The notes under the pieces are model-generated. The model did not search any database, was not told where the DNA came from, and saw nothing but the letters and a program-made list of their open reading frames with translations. This document shows, in pieces, positions 17,334-26,588 of a DNA stretch of 64,000 nt. Origin of the DNA: an uncultured bacterium (GTDB lineage: Bacteria > Elusimicrobiota > Elusimicrobia > Elusimicrobiales > Elusimicrobiaceae); contig CASEVJ010000008.1 in NCBI GenBank assembly GCA_949291365.1, positions 79,843 to 143,842 on the forward strand, in the 5' to 3' direction. The position numbers and the translations under genes were made by a program. Within the stretch, counting starts at the first letter, position 1, and each line of letters opens with the position of its first letter.

Positions 17334-18433
17334 AAATTCTCTATACGATATCAACATTGCAGCGGTCAGGGCCGTCTCTGGTGGTATACAACCTGGTTCA
17401 GGGGTTGGACAGGAAAAAGTTTGTGCCTATGGTATTAACATTATCCAAAGAGCCGAAAGTGTCTTTAAAGAAAGATTTTGAAAAATTGCGGGTGGAGGTT
17501 TGTTCTTTGGCTTTGTCTAGAATAGGGGGGCTTCTTGTAGGAGTTCCTAAATTTCTGGCGATGGTAAAAAAACTGTGCCCGGACATTATTCATGCCCAAG
17601 GATTTAGGGATATTTGTCTGACGGCTCTGGCCGGTAAAAAGTATACGAAAATAGCAACTATTCACTGTGATTTTCGGCTGGACTATCGCTTGAAATATGG
17701 AGCTGTTTTTGGAAGTTTAATGGCTTGGCTGCAATGGCGGGCACTGCGGAGATTTTCTAAAAGAGTTTGCGTTTCCCGGACTTTATCTGCGGCGCTGAAT
17801 AACAATGCGTATGGGATTTCTTTTGATTATATAGAAAATGGGGTGGACATGCGTTTGTTTTACCCGGTTTCAGATAAAAAAACGCTTCGCAAAGAGTTGG
17901 GTTTGCCGGAAGATAAAATCATTTTCATTTGGGCGGGGTCTTTTATAAAGATGAAAAATCCGATGTTATTGGTACGGCTGATAAAAAACCTAACAGAAAA
18001 AAATCTCTTTTTTGTCTTTTGTGGCGCACGCGGCGCGCTGTTGCAAAAAGCTCGCCAGGAGGCAGGTGCTCTGAAAAATGTTCTTTTTACCGGCTATACA
18101 GAACACATTGCCCAGTATATGCAGGCGAGCGATTGTTATATTTCCACGTCCGTTTCTGAGGGCTTCCATTTAGCGGCTTATGAAGCGTTGGCCTGCGGGC
18201 TGCCTGTTATCTTGACCAAATTAGACGTTTACCGGGAGATGGAGGATTTGGGACAGGCCTTGTTTTTCCCAAATGGGGACGGCGAGGGGTTGCGTGGTCA
18301 AATTTCTTATTTTTTGCAACATCAAGAATCTTTTGCCCCCCGGCAAGGAGAATGTTTTGTGAAGGAAAAATTTTCTTCCGATGCCATGAGCAAAAGGTAT
18401 CAGCAGTTTTATGAGGGGATGCGGTCTGTATGA
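17327..18433 (+). CDS. Family 4 glycosyltransferase
   Basis: 368 aa GT-B retaining transferase. The N-terminal acceptor domain carries QRSGPSLVVYNL and the DIIHAQGFRD segment. The C-terminal donor domain begins near IENGVDMRLFYP, continues with FIWAGSFIKMKNP, and has the E-x7-E motif in SEGFHLAAYEALACGLPV. It likely extends the lipid-linked repeat unit. It overlaps both neighbours slightly, as expected of a tightly coupled operon. Donor sugar unknown. Confidence 0.88.
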   Translation: MLKILYTISTLQRSGPSLVVYNLVQGLDRKKFVPMVLTLSKEPKVSLKKDFEKLRVEVCSLALSRIGGLLVGVPKFLAMVKKLCPDIIHAQGFRDICLTALAGKKYTKIATIHCDFRLDYRLKYGAVFGSLMAWLQWRALRRFSKRVCVSRTLSAALNNNAYGISFDYIENGVDMRLFYPVSDKKTLRKELGLPEDKIIFIWAGSFIKMKNPMLLVRLIKNLTEKNLFFVFCGARGALLQKARQEAGALKNVLFTGYTEHIAQYMQASDCYISTSVSEGFHLAAYEALACGLPVILTKLDVYREMEDLGQALFFPNGDGEGLRGQISYFLQHQESFAPRQGECFVKEKFSSDAMSKRYQQFYEGMRSV

Positions 18434-19512
18434 TTTACTTTTTAATTATTTATTCAGCTGTCGCTGCATTAAGCTTGACGGATTTTATCCCAAAATGGCG
18501 TAAAGCGGGGGCGTTGGCTTGTATTTTGCTCTTATCCATGTTGGCCGGCTGGCGCACGATGGGCGGGCGCGATTTCTTTATTTATCAGGATATCTATTAT
18601 GGCTTGGGCATTAATTATTTTTCTTCGGAAATGGGATATGCAATTATTAACAATCTCTTTTCTGCGGCGGGGTTTTCTTTTAATGGATTTTTATTTTTCT
18701 ATAGTTTGCTTTCCATAGCTTTGATGGTTTTGTTTCTAGAAAAGCATAGCTTATATCCTAAATTTTCATTATTAATTTATTTGGGGTGTTATTTTTTCTT
18801 TTATAATATGGTGCTTAACCGGCAGATGTTTTGTATGTCCATGGCTTTGTGGGTGGTGTATTGGTGGGACAGAAACCGTTTGTATTCGTTGTTGTGTTTA
18901 GTATTAGGCATGGCTTTCCATCAATCCTTATTTGCGCTGATGCCTTTTCTGTTGGTGTATGAAGGGCTTAAACATACCCGGGGCACTAAATGGTGGATTG
19001 CTTTTTTTGTTCTTTTTGTCTTGGTGACGTTTTTCCTCTCTCCCCAACAGGCGGTTTCTTTGATGGGGCAAGTGCCAGGGCTTTCTTTCGTAACCGGGCG
19101 TTTGCTGGGATATTTGGAGCATAATTCGGAATTTTATACGTTAAATATTATTGAATATGCAAAAATCCTGCTGGTTTTGCCTATCTTTTTGGCTTTTTTT
19201 AAAAAAATCGTACAAGAACACTCCATGCGCATTTGGTTATTTATGTATTTTTGCGGGGTCATATTTTTAGTGTGGACGCGAGATATAGAGATTTTATTTC
19301 GTATATTTGCGTATTTTGATATTAGTTTATTGGTGCTGTTGCCATTCTGTATCAAGAAAATTACGGCGTCTTTTTTGCCGAAGCAGCGTACATTGTTGCT
19401 TTTAGGAATTTATGTTTTGACGGGCTTGCTGGCTATTGGCGCCATTTTATATCGTACGGCTAATTTTGGCAATGCCATGTTTTGGAGCTATCAGTTTTAT
19501 TTCCTAATATAG
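18430..19512 (+). CDS. EpsG-family polysaccharide polymerase
   Basis: 360 aa, very hydrophobic, about ten transmembrane helices. The pattern GWRTMGGRDFFIYQDIYYG near residues 40-60 and NRQMFCMSMALWVVYW with AFHQSLFALMPF matches the EpsG group (PF14897), which acts as the Wzy polymerase joining repeat units in the periplasm. It overlaps the upstream GT4 by 4 bp. This stretch is clearly more AT-rich than the flanking housekeeping genes, as usual for polymerase genes. Confidence 0.82.
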   Translation: MIYFLIIYSAVAALSLTDFIPKWRKAGALACILLLSMLAGWRTMGGRDFFIYQDIYYGLGINYFSSEMGYAIINNLFSAAGFSFNGFLFFYSLLSIALMVLFLEKHSLYPKFSLLIYLGCYFFFYNMVLNRQMFCMSMALWVVYWWDRNRLYSLLCLVLGMAFHQSLFALMPFLLVYEGLKHTRGTKWWIAFFVLFVLVTFFLSPQQAVSLMGQVPGLSFVTGRLLGYLEHNSEFYTLNIIEYAKILLVLPIFLAFFKKIVQEHSMRIWLFMYFCGVIFLVWTRDIEILFRIFAYFDISLLVLLPFCIKKITASFLPKQRTLLLLGIYVLTGLLAIGAILYRTANFGNAMFWSYQFYFLI

Positions 19513-19527
19513 TTGCCGGGAGCAGGT

Positions 19528-20400
19528 ATGATTACTATTTTCACCCCTACTTATAATCGTGCGTATATATTGCCTCAACTTTATAAAAGTTTGCAGCAAC
19601 AGCAAGACAAAAGTTTTGAGTGGCTGATCGTAGATGACGGAAGTCCAGATCATACAGAGGAGCTGGTAAAACGCTGGCAGCAACAGACCAATGGTTTCCC
19701 AATCATATATAGTAAACAGCCAAACGGCGGGAAACACCGCGCCATTAACAAGGGCCTTGCCCAGGCCCGTGGAGAGTGGTTTTTTATTGTAGATAGCGAT
19801 GACTGGCTCCCTGCCGATGCCATCCGAAAAATTGTTCAGCATATTCAATCCTTGCCCTCAGATGGGCGTTTTGCGGGTATTTGCGGCTTTCGGGCTAATA
19901 AAGAGGGACGCCCTTTTTGTAACAGTGCCACCATTACCTCCGTGATAGATTGCTCTATGATTGAAATTCGCCAAAAATATCATATTAAGGGCGATATGGC
20001 GGAAGTATTTAAAACAGATATTTTAAGGCAGTTTCCTTTCCCGGAATTTGAAGGAGAAAACTTTGTTAATGAAGCGGTGATGTGGAACCAAATAGCGGAA
20101 AAATATATTTTGCGCTATGTGCCGGAAGTGCTTTATTTTTGTGAATATCAGCCAGACGGTTTAACAAAATCCATACGCCAGAAATATCGTGCTAACCCAC
20201 AAGGAACCATTTGCTTATATAAAGCGATTTTTGCCAGCTGTTCCTTTAACAAACGTTCTAAAATACGTTTTGCCATTTTATATTGGAGATATTTGTGTTT
20301 TTACAAAGCCGCTTATAAACAGGCCCCTAAATGGACGTTTCTTTTTTACCCTTTGGGGATAATGCTCTGTTTGTATGATTATATAAGAAGAATATTATGA
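19528..20400 (+). CDS. Family 2 glycosyltransferase
   Basis: 290 aa. GT-A motifs ITIFTPTYNRAYIL, WLIVDDGSPDHTE, NGGKHRAINKG and the metal site IVDSDDWLP are clear. The ATG at 19528 is preferred over an in-frame TTG 15 nt earlier, because GGGAGCAGG precedes it and the family motif begins right after it. It probably adds one residue of the repeat unit. Its stop overlaps the next gene by 4 bp. Substrate unknown. Confidence 0.86.
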   Translation: MITIFTPTYNRAYILPQLYKSLQQQQDKSFEWLIVDDGSPDHTEELVKRWQQQTNGFPIIYSKQPNGGKHRAINKGLAQARGEWFFIVDSDDWLPADAIRKIVQHIQSLPSDGRFAGICGFRANKEGRPFCNSATITSVIDCSMIEIRQKYHIKGDMAEVFKTDILRQFPFPEFEGENFVNEAVMWNQIAEKYILRYVPEVLYFCEYQPDGLTKSIRQKYRANPQGTICLYKAIFASCSFNKRSKIRFAILYWRYLCFYKAAYKQAPKWTFLFYPLGIMLCLYDYIRRIL

Positions 20401-21449
20401 AGAAAAAAATAGGAATTCTTACTTTTAGCCAAGTCAAAAATTTTGGGGCCGTATTGCAGGCCTATGCTTTAAAAAAGGTTTTATCAGATTTGGGTGCCCA
20501 AGCAGACTGTATAGATTATAGGGCTTCTTTTTTTGCAGCCATTACATTTAAGCAGAAAGTGCTCCGCTTGGTAAAGCGGGTTGCCAAAATCTGCCTCCGG
20601 TGGCCTGTCTCTAATCGGTATTTTAATGATTTTATTGCTAAATATTTAACCGATACCCCACCGCTGCTGCGTAAGGATTTGCCTGCGCTTAATAACCAGT
20701 ATGATCTGTTTGTGGCCGGCAGCGACCAAATATGGAACGTTTCTATTACGCACAGAGACGCTTCTTTCTTCTTAGATTTTGTACAAGACCCGCAAAAAAA
20801 ATCTTCTTATGCAGCCAGCTTTGGTTTTGACCATATTGAGCCGCAAGACCGTGATTTTTATCAATCTTTACTCCAGCGTATACCGCGCATTTCCGTGCGG
20901 GAACGCTCGGGTGCTGCCATCGTGAAAGACCTGACGGGGACAGAACCTCCCGTGGTGTTAGATCCTACATTATTGTTGACTAGACAGCAATGGGAAGCTT
21001 TTGCACGTCCCGTTACGCGGGAAAACTATGTGCTGATGTATTTGGCCAGCAAGAATCAAGCTATCGTTTCTTTTGCTCAAGCTTTTGCCGCTTCTAAAAA
21101 TCTGCCTTTAATTTATATATCTGGCCGTCCGTGGCCGGGAGTGGAAAGCTTTTTGTGCCGCCCGGAAGAATTTGTTGAATATTTCCGAAAAGCCAAATAT
21201 GTGGTCACCAACTCCTTCCATGGCTTGGCGTTTTCCATTAATTTGAATAAGGAATTTATTGTTGATTGGCTTCCCCCGCAGTGGCCTGCCAATGCCCGTT
21301 TGGAGAATTTATTAGATATAACGGATTTAAGGAGCCGTCTTTTGGTTAATTTTAAAGAGAAGGATACCCCGATAGATTGGGCCAGGGTGAATGCTGCGTT
21401 GGAGAAAGAAAGGGAAAAATCTCTGGCGTTTTTGCGTCAACTTTTGTAA
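20397..21449 (+). CDS. Polysaccharide pyruvyltransferase-family protein (second copy)
   Basis: 350 aa, same family as the protein at 15065. GILTFSQVKNFGAVLQAYAL, YDLFVAGSDQIWN, SYAASFGFD, ISVRERSGA, VVLDPTLLL and YVVTNSFHGLAFSI are in the same order as in the first copy, but the sequences differ widely, so this is not a recent duplicate. The stop is 2 nt before the flippase start. A role adding a pyruvate ketal to a second position, or to a different sugar, is plausible but unproven. Confidence 0.82.
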   Translation: MKKKIGILTFSQVKNFGAVLQAYALKKVLSDLGAQADCIDYRASFFAAITFKQKVLRLVKRVAKICLRWPVSNRYFNDFIAKYLTDTPPLLRKDLPALNNQYDLFVAGSDQIWNVSITHRDASFFLDFVQDPQKKSSYAASFGFDHIEPQDRDFYQSLLQRIPRISVRERSGAAIVKDLTGTEPPVVLDPTLLLTRQQWEAFARPVTRENYVLMYLASKNQAIVSFAQAFAASKNLPLIYISGRPWPGVESFLCRPEEFVEYFRKAKYVVTNSFHGLAFSINLNKEFIVDWLPPQWPANARLENLLDITDLRSRLLVNFKEKDTPIDWARVNAALEKEREKSLAFLRQLL

Positions 21450-21451
21450 AT

Positions 21452-22981
21452 ATGAAAAGCCGCACTGAATACTTTATCCATAATTCGTTTATGATGGCCC
21501 TGCAACAAATAGTTGCCATGCTGGTCACGTTTTTTATTCCCCGCATTTTGCTCAGTGTATATGGCTCTGAAATAAACGGATTAGTAGTTTCTATTACGCA
21601 ATTTATTTCTTATTTTTTATTGGTGGAGGCCGGCATTTCTGGGGCAAGTGTTTATGCTTTATATAAACCTTTAGCAGATAATGATATCCCGCGCATTAAT
21701 GCCATTTTATCCGCGGCGCGGCATTTTTATTTGCAATCCGGATATATCTTCTTGGCGTTGGTATTTGTGCTGGCGGTGGCCTATCCTTTCTTTGCCAAAA
21801 CGGTAGAATTGCCTGCTTGGCAGGTGGCGTTGATTGTTTTTGCTATTGGCGGAAAGGGGACTATGGACTTTTTTAGTCTTTCTAAATACCGGGTATTGCT
21901 GACAGCCAGTCAGCGCAGTTATGTTATATCTGCAGCGCAAATTGTTTTTTGGATTTTGACGGCTGTGATTGTGTGGCTTTTGGCAAGATATCAAGTGCAA
22001 ATTGTGTGGCTGCAGTGCTGTTTGGTGCTGCCCATTTTTGTCCGCAGTTTCTTGCTGCAGCAATATACAAAAAGCCGTTTTGTTTATGTGGATTACCAGG
22101 TAGAGCCGGATAAAAGTTCCATTAAAGACCGCTGGAATGTATTGTATTTACAGCTTTTGGGCAGCGCTCAATCGGCCATTCCGGTTATATGGGCTACTGT
22201 TTTTACGTCTTTAAAAGAAGTCAGTGTGTTTGCCATTTATAATATGGTTATGAGCGGCATTACCAACGTATTATCTATTTTTGTTTCTGGCTTGGCCGCC
22301 AGTTTTGGCGATGTAATTGCTAAAGGAGAAAGAAAGATACTGCAAAAATCCAATCAGGAATTTGAACAGGCCTATTATATGCTCATTACCGTGGTGCATA
22401 TGGTGGCGTTGGTTTTATTGTTATCGTTTGTGGCTCTGTATACAAAAGGCATACATGATGTGAATTACATTTTGCCCGGGTTGGGCTTTTTGTTTGTATT
22501 AAATGGATTTTTAAATAATTTAAAAACACCGCAAGGAATGCTTGTTATATCGGCGGGTATGTATCGCCAAACACGCTGGCAAAGCACGGTTCAAGGGCTG
22601 ATTATTGTTATATGCGGGGCGATAGGGGGCTATTTGTGGGGGTTGTATGGCATCGTGGGCGGATTGGTTTTGTCCAATTTGTACCGGGATATTGATTTAT
22701 TGTTTTTTGTTCCTAAACATATAACTAAGTTATCCTACAAGCGCACCTTAAGGCACATATGGCCTGCCGTGATATGTTTTGCAGGGAGCATCGTGTATTT
22801 CCTTTGGATACCTATTAAAATTGATACCTTTGGGCAGTGGGTAATTTATGGTGTTGTTTATACGCTGGCGGCTTCTATATTGGTGCTGGCGGCCAACTTG
22901 GTGGCAGATTTCCAAAATATGTGCCATATCGGGGGGAGATTGAAAAAATTTCTGGTAAGGACGGCTCATGTTAGAAATTAA
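21452..22981 (+). CDS. Wzx-type polysaccharide flippase (MOP superfamily)
   Basis: 509 aa with about 12-14 helices. The start at 21452 (MKSRTEYFIHNSF) is chosen because an earlier in-frame start lies wholly inside the pyruvyltransferase gene and the ATG lies 2 nt after that stop. MVTFFIPRILLSVYGSEINGLVVSITQF is a typical first-helix block of oligosaccharide flippases, with SKYRVLLTASQRSYV and IFVSGLAASFGD further on. It would turn undecaprenyl-linked repeat units to the periplasmic face for the EpsG polymerase. The stop overlaps the next gene by 14 bp. Confidence 0.85.
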   Translation: MKSRTEYFIHNSFMMALQQIVAMLVTFFIPRILLSVYGSEINGLVVSITQFISYFLLVEAGISGASVYALYKPLADNDIPRINAILSAARHFYLQSGYIFLALVFVLAVAYPFFAKTVELPAWQVALIVFAIGGKGTMDFFSLSKYRVLLTASQRSYVISAAQIVFWILTAVIVWLLARYQVQIVWLQCCLVLPIFVRSFLLQQYTKSRFVYVDYQVEPDKSSIKDRWNVLYLQLLGSAQSAIPVIWATVFTSLKEVSVFAIYNMVMSGITNVLSIFVSGLAASFGDVIAKGERKILQKSNQEFEQAYYMLITVVHMVALVLLLSFVALYTKGIHDVNYILPGLGFLFVLNGFLNNLKTPQGMLVISAGMYRQTRWQSTVQGLIIVICGAIGGYLWGLYGIVGGLVLSNLYRDIDLLFFVPKHITKLSYKRTLRHIWPAVICFAGSIVYFLWIPIKIDTFGQWVIYGVVYTLAASILVLAANLVADFQNMCHIGGRLKKFLVRTAHVRN

Positions 22982-24152
22982 AGTCAAATCTAATTGTTGC
23001 GGTTGCGCGGCCTGTGTATCGGTCTGCCCTAAAAATTGTATTGCTATGAGGGAAGATGAGGAAGGATTTCTTTATCCCTCTGTGGACGCCGCCAGATGCA
23101 TTCAGTGCGGTTTGTGTGAGAAAGTGTGCCCAGTAACACACGCCCCGATATTGTCAGACACCCCCGCCGTATATGCGGCTAAACATAAATCAGATGCCAT
23201 AAAATTAAAAAGTTCTTCCGGCGGCATGTTCAGCGCTTTGGCCCAGTTTGTGTTGCAAGAAGGCGGCGTTGTTTTTGGGGCGGCTTTTGAGCAATCCTGG
23301 AATGTCTGCCACCAATATGTGGAACGGGCGGAAGACTTGGATAAACTGCGCCGTTCTAAATATGTACAAAGTGATATTGGGCAAAGCTTTAAACAAGCCC
23401 AAGAATTTTTAGATCAAAATCGCTGGGTGCTTTTTACCGGGACGCCCTGTCAGATTGCGGGGCTTAAAAATTATTTAAACCGGGACTATGAGCATTTGCT
23501 CACGGCGGATATTATCTGCCACGGGGTTCCCTCTCCCGGGGTATGGCGGAAATTTTTGCAAGAGCGATTTCCACACCCAGGTATTAGCGCTATTGATTTT
23601 AGAGATAAGAGCATCGCGTGGGACGCCTCTTATTTATCGGTCGTATATCAAAACAGAAAAATACCTTCGCTGCCTAAATGCTTGCTCCCTTTGCGGAAGG
23701 TTTTTCTGGCCCGCCGGGCGTTTCTTTTCCGCAAAATCTTTAAGTTGCCTTATGGCGTTTCCAACTTATATGAGCGGCCTTCTTGTTATCAGTGCCGTTT
23801 CAAAGGGCAACACAGGTCGTCCGATTTTACGCTGGGGGATTTATGGGGCGTATTACAAATTGCGCCGAATATGTATGATAAAAAGGGAGTTAGCGTCTTA
23901 TTTGTGAATACACTTAAAGGACGGAAGATTTTTGAAAAGCTTCAATCCCAACTGTCTTGGCAGCCGGTTGCGGCAGAACAGGCGCTGGCGTATAATCCCT
24001 TGTTTTCCCGGTCGGTAGAAAAAAATCCTTATCGTTCCGCATTCTTTGCACATTACCGCAAGGAACCGCTTACTCGGCTGATGAGACGTATTGGGTGGCA
24101 AAAGGTCAAACAGCGTTTATGGAGAGAAAAGCCCGGTTTGCAGGAGAAATAA
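22968..24152 (+). CDS. FrhB-like 4Fe-4S protein of polysaccharide loci (second copy)
   Basis: 394 aa, nearly the same length as the protein at 16152. Two N-terminal clusters (CCGCAACVSVCPKNC and CIQCGLCEKVCP) come first, then SSGGMFSALAQ, FTGTPCQIAGL, ADIICHGVPSPGVW and the cysteine-rich CYQCRFKGQHRSSDFTLGDLWG. This is the FrhB N/C domain pair, presumably binding flavin. It is the last gene of the plus-strand arm and is followed by a bidirectional terminator. As with the first copy, the reaction is not established for these bacterial proteins; an NAD- or ferredoxin-linked redox step on a sugar is one possibility. Confidence 0.78.
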   Translation: MLEIKVKSNCCGCAACVSVCPKNCIAMREDEEGFLYPSVDAARCIQCGLCEKVCPVTHAPILSDTPAVYAAKHKSDAIKLKSSSGGMFSALAQFVLQEGGVVFGAAFEQSWNVCHQYVERAEDLDKLRRSKYVQSDIGQSFKQAQEFLDQNRWVLFTGTPCQIAGLKNYLNRDYEHLLTADIICHGVPSPGVWRKFLQERFPHPGISAIDFRDKSIAWDASYLSVVYQNRKIPSLPKCLLPLRKVFLARRAFLFRKIFKLPYGVSNLYERPSCYQCRFKGQHRSSDFTLGDLWGVLQIAPNMYDKKGVSVLFVNTLKGRKIFEKLQSQLSWQPVAAEQALAYNPLFSRSVEKNPYRSAFFAHYRKEPLTRLMRRIGWQKVKQRLWREKPGLQEK

Positions 24153-24154
24153 AA

Positions 24155-24184
24155 AACCCCACCGTTCTCGGTGGGGTTTTTTTA
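24155..24184. terminator. Bidirectional terminator between the convergent FrhB-like and wzc genes
   Basis: CCCCACCG-TTCT-CGGTGGGG at 24157-24176 with A-run before and T-run after, so it can stop transcription from both sides. It abuts the wzc stop at 24182. Confidence 0.88.
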
Positions 24185-25897
24185 TTTCTTATCTTCGCTG
24201 TAATAGCTATAGCTTTTGTAGTAGCCGTATTTGCCGTAAGAGAGTCCTTCGGGGCGATAATGCCCGATGACCGCTCCCAATACTTTAATCCCGGCTTTCT
24301 GCAGTTTATCCAGCGCCACCTGGGCCAGCTTGGCGTTGGTCTGACCGTATTTAATGACAAACACTGCACGCGGAATATATTTACCCCAAAGCAGTGTATC
24401 AGATACGGGCAAAATGGCCGGGCAGTCAATGACCACTTGGTCATAGTTCTTTTTGGCCCATTCAATAAAGTCTGCCAGTTTGGGCGTGTTTAAGAGTTCA
24501 GCCGGGTTGGGCGGGCGTTGCCCGGACGTCATGACATACAAATTAGGCACGTCTTTTACGGTCTGAACATTATAGGCATAATCTGCTTTTTTGGGATCTG
24601 CGTCCCAAATATTGCTCAGGCCCTTTTCCGTGGAAAGTTTAAATACGCGGTGCACGCGGGCGCGGCGCAAATCCCCGTCCACCAGCAGCACTTTTTTGCC
24701 AGCTTGCGCCATGGCCACCAGCAAGTTGGAAGAGAGGTGGCTTTTGCCTTCTCCCTGCAAAGAGCTGGAAATTAGGATGGGAGCATTGTGATCGTCGGAG
24801 AGAGCGAAATCCAGCATCGTGCGCACATTGCGCACGTTTTCCGCCAGCAAGAAGTTGCCCTCTTTGAGCATGGTGGCGTATTCGCTTTCTTTCTTTTTGC
24901 TTTTTTCATAGGGGACAAACCCCAAGAAAGGCAGTTTCAATTTTTCTTCTAAATCTTCAGAAGACTTTACACTCTGGTCTAAAAACTCCAATATAAATAC
25001 CACCAGCAACCCCAATATGCCGCCCGCCACCAAGCCGATAGCCAGGTTCAGCAATTTGCGCGGACGCACCGGCTTTTCAGGGGTTGCCGCAGGGTCAATA
25101 ATGCGGATATTGTTGCCGGAGAACTGCCCGGAAAGTTCAATTTTAATACTTTGCACCAAGCGGCGGGTTTCCGTATTAATCTGATTATTGACGGCATTTA
25201 ACTGGTTTTGAACAGACTTTAAATCAGGGTGTTGGTCTGTATATTTTGCTGCCAATTTGGCCCGCTCGGCCGATAGCTGGGCGGCCTGTTGCTTGAGCGT
25301 TTTAATAAAGTCGCTGTTGACCACTTGAGGCATGGAATTAAGCAATTCTTGCTCTTCGGGGCTGCGTTCGGTATTTTCCAGTGCGGCAATGACGTCCTGC
25401 CCCATAAAAATACGGTTGCTTACATTGTCTGCCACAAAGGTTTTAGCCAGCGTATTAGCAATTTCAGCCGACAATTTAGGGTCGTATGTGGTAACCGATA
25501 CATTGACCAGGCGGCTGCGGGTAATAGGAGCTATATCTATGGCCTTTTTAAATTTATTAAGCCCACTGGGATTGGCAAACTGTTCGTAACGTCCCAAATC
25601 CATTCCCCGGTATACTTTTTCCAGCAGGGAGCGGCTTTCCAAAAGCTGATACTGGGTGCGGTAATAATCTTCTTCACTGGTGAAAGAGCCATACGGCGTG
25701 GCGTCAATTTTACCGGCATCTTCCTGGTTAATCATCATCAGCACTGTAGCTTTATAGGCGGGGCGCATAAATATGTTAATCAGTATGGCTGCCACGAGCC
25801 CCAGTGCTACAAAGGCCACTATCAGCCAAAAACGCTTGAAAATGATATTAATGTAATAGCTAAAATCTAGCTCTTCGCTGTTATTGATTGTATCCAT
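24182..25897 (-). CDS. wzc: Wzc-type polysaccharide co-polymerase / tyrosine autokinase
   Basis: 571 aa fused protein. The N-terminal Wzz domain has two membrane helices (about 20-42 and 280-300) around a long periplasmic coiled part. The cytoplasmic BY-kinase has Walker A' SSSLQGEGKSHLSSN near residue 375, Walker A VLLVDGDLRRARVH and Walker B VVIDCPAI. The C-terminus ends in a tyrosine cluster (YGKYGYYKSYSYYSEDKK), the autophosphorylation tail. It controls chain length and export together with Wza, and is dephosphorylated by a Wzb enzyme (present at 28263). It lies 9 bp after wza. Confidence 0.92.
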   Translation of the reverse strand: MDTINNSEELDFSYYINIIFKRFWLIVAFVALGLVAAILINIFMRPAYKATVLMMINQEDAGKIDATPYGSFTSEEDYYRTQYQLLESRSLLEKVYRGMDLGRYEQFANPSGLNKFKKAIDIAPITRSRLVNVSVTTYDPKLSAEIANTLAKTFVADNVSNRIFMGQDVIAALENTERSPEEQELLNSMPQVVNSDFIKTLKQQAAQLSAERAKLAAKYTDQHPDLKSVQNQLNAVNNQINTETRRLVQSIKIELSGQFSGNNIRIIDPAATPEKPVRPRKLLNLAIGLVAGGILGLLVVFILEFLDQSVKSSEDLEEKLKLPFLGFVPYEKSKKKESEYATMLKEGNFLLAENVRNVRTMLDFALSDDHNAPILISSSLQGEGKSHLSSNLLVAMAQAGKKVLLVDGDLRRARVHRVFKLSTEKGLSNIWDADPKKADYAYNVQTVKDVPNLYVMTSGQRPPNPAELLNTPKLADFIEWAKKNYDQVVIDCPAILPVSDTLLWGKYIPRAVFVIKYGQTNAKLAQVALDKLQKAGIKVLGAVIGHYRPEGLSYGKYGYYKSYSYYSEDKK

Positions 25898-25906
25898 AAA
25901 AGTCCT

Positions 25907-26548
25907 CTAGAACATGCTCTGCGGCACAAAGATAACATCTCCCGGCAGCAATGTAATATCCATCATTTTGTTGCCTTGTTTGGTGATTTGAGTGACGTCT
26001 ACATCTATAGCTTTTTGACGGCCGTTTTCCATGCGTAATACGCGCACTTTACTGGTGGCGGCAATATCGGTAAATCCGCCCACGGAGGTAATAGCTTCCA
26101 GTACGGTCAGCGGTTTCTCAGGCGGGATTTCAATGGCAGCCGGTTTTTGTACCTGGCCCAAAACATAGACCGTTTTGTTCCCATATTCTTTTATCAGCAT
26201 GGAAACCTGCGGATTTTTTAAATACATTTTTAAGGCGTCAGAGAGGCGAGTTTCTGCTTCGGCTACGGTGTAACCCGCAATATGGATATGCCCCACCAAC
26301 GGGAAGGTAATATAGCCGCTTCCGCTGATGCGTTGGGTGCGGTCCATTTCATCTTCCATAAATACTTTAATTTCCAATAAATCTCCGGGCTGAAGGATAT
26401 AAGCGGTAGATTGACGGATTTGCTCAATGCCCTGGGCAATTTCCTGGGGCACGGAGGAAGTTTGCGGCGCCTCCACATATACGGGCGCTTCTGCGCAGGC
26501 AGCCAACAGGCCGCTTGCGGCTAATAGTGCAGAAAGGGCTTTTTTCAT
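25907..26548 (-). CDS. wza: Wza-type outer-membrane polysaccharide export lipoprotein
   Basis: 213 aa. The lipoprotein signal peptide ends in LLAAC, with acylated Cys at about residue 18. The export domain follows: YILQPGDLLEIKVF, GSGYITFPLVGHIHIAGYTVAEAE. One SLBB domain comes next: VYVLGQVQKPAAIEIPPEKPLTVLEAI, ending LLPGDVIFVPQSMF. It is shorter than E. coli Wza (about 380 aa) and lacks the C-terminal amphipathic helix that forms the outer-membrane pore, so a separate barrel may complete the channel. The barrel encoded at 9260 is a candidate. Operon order is ligase, wza, wzc. Confidence 0.88.
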   Translation of the reverse strand: MKKALSALLAASGLLAACAEAPVYVEAPQTSSVPQEIAQGIEQIRQSTAYILQPGDLLEIKVFMEDEMDRTQRISGSGYITFPLVGHIHIAGYTVAEAETRLSDALKMYLKNPQVSMLIKEYGNKTVYVLGQVQKPAAIEIPPEKPLTVLEAITSVGGFTDIAATSKVRVLRMENGRQKAIDVDVTQITKQGNKMMDITLLPGDVIFVPQSMF

Positions 26549-26588
26549 AATTACCTATATTTTATCAAATATAGTCTGATTTGAGTAG

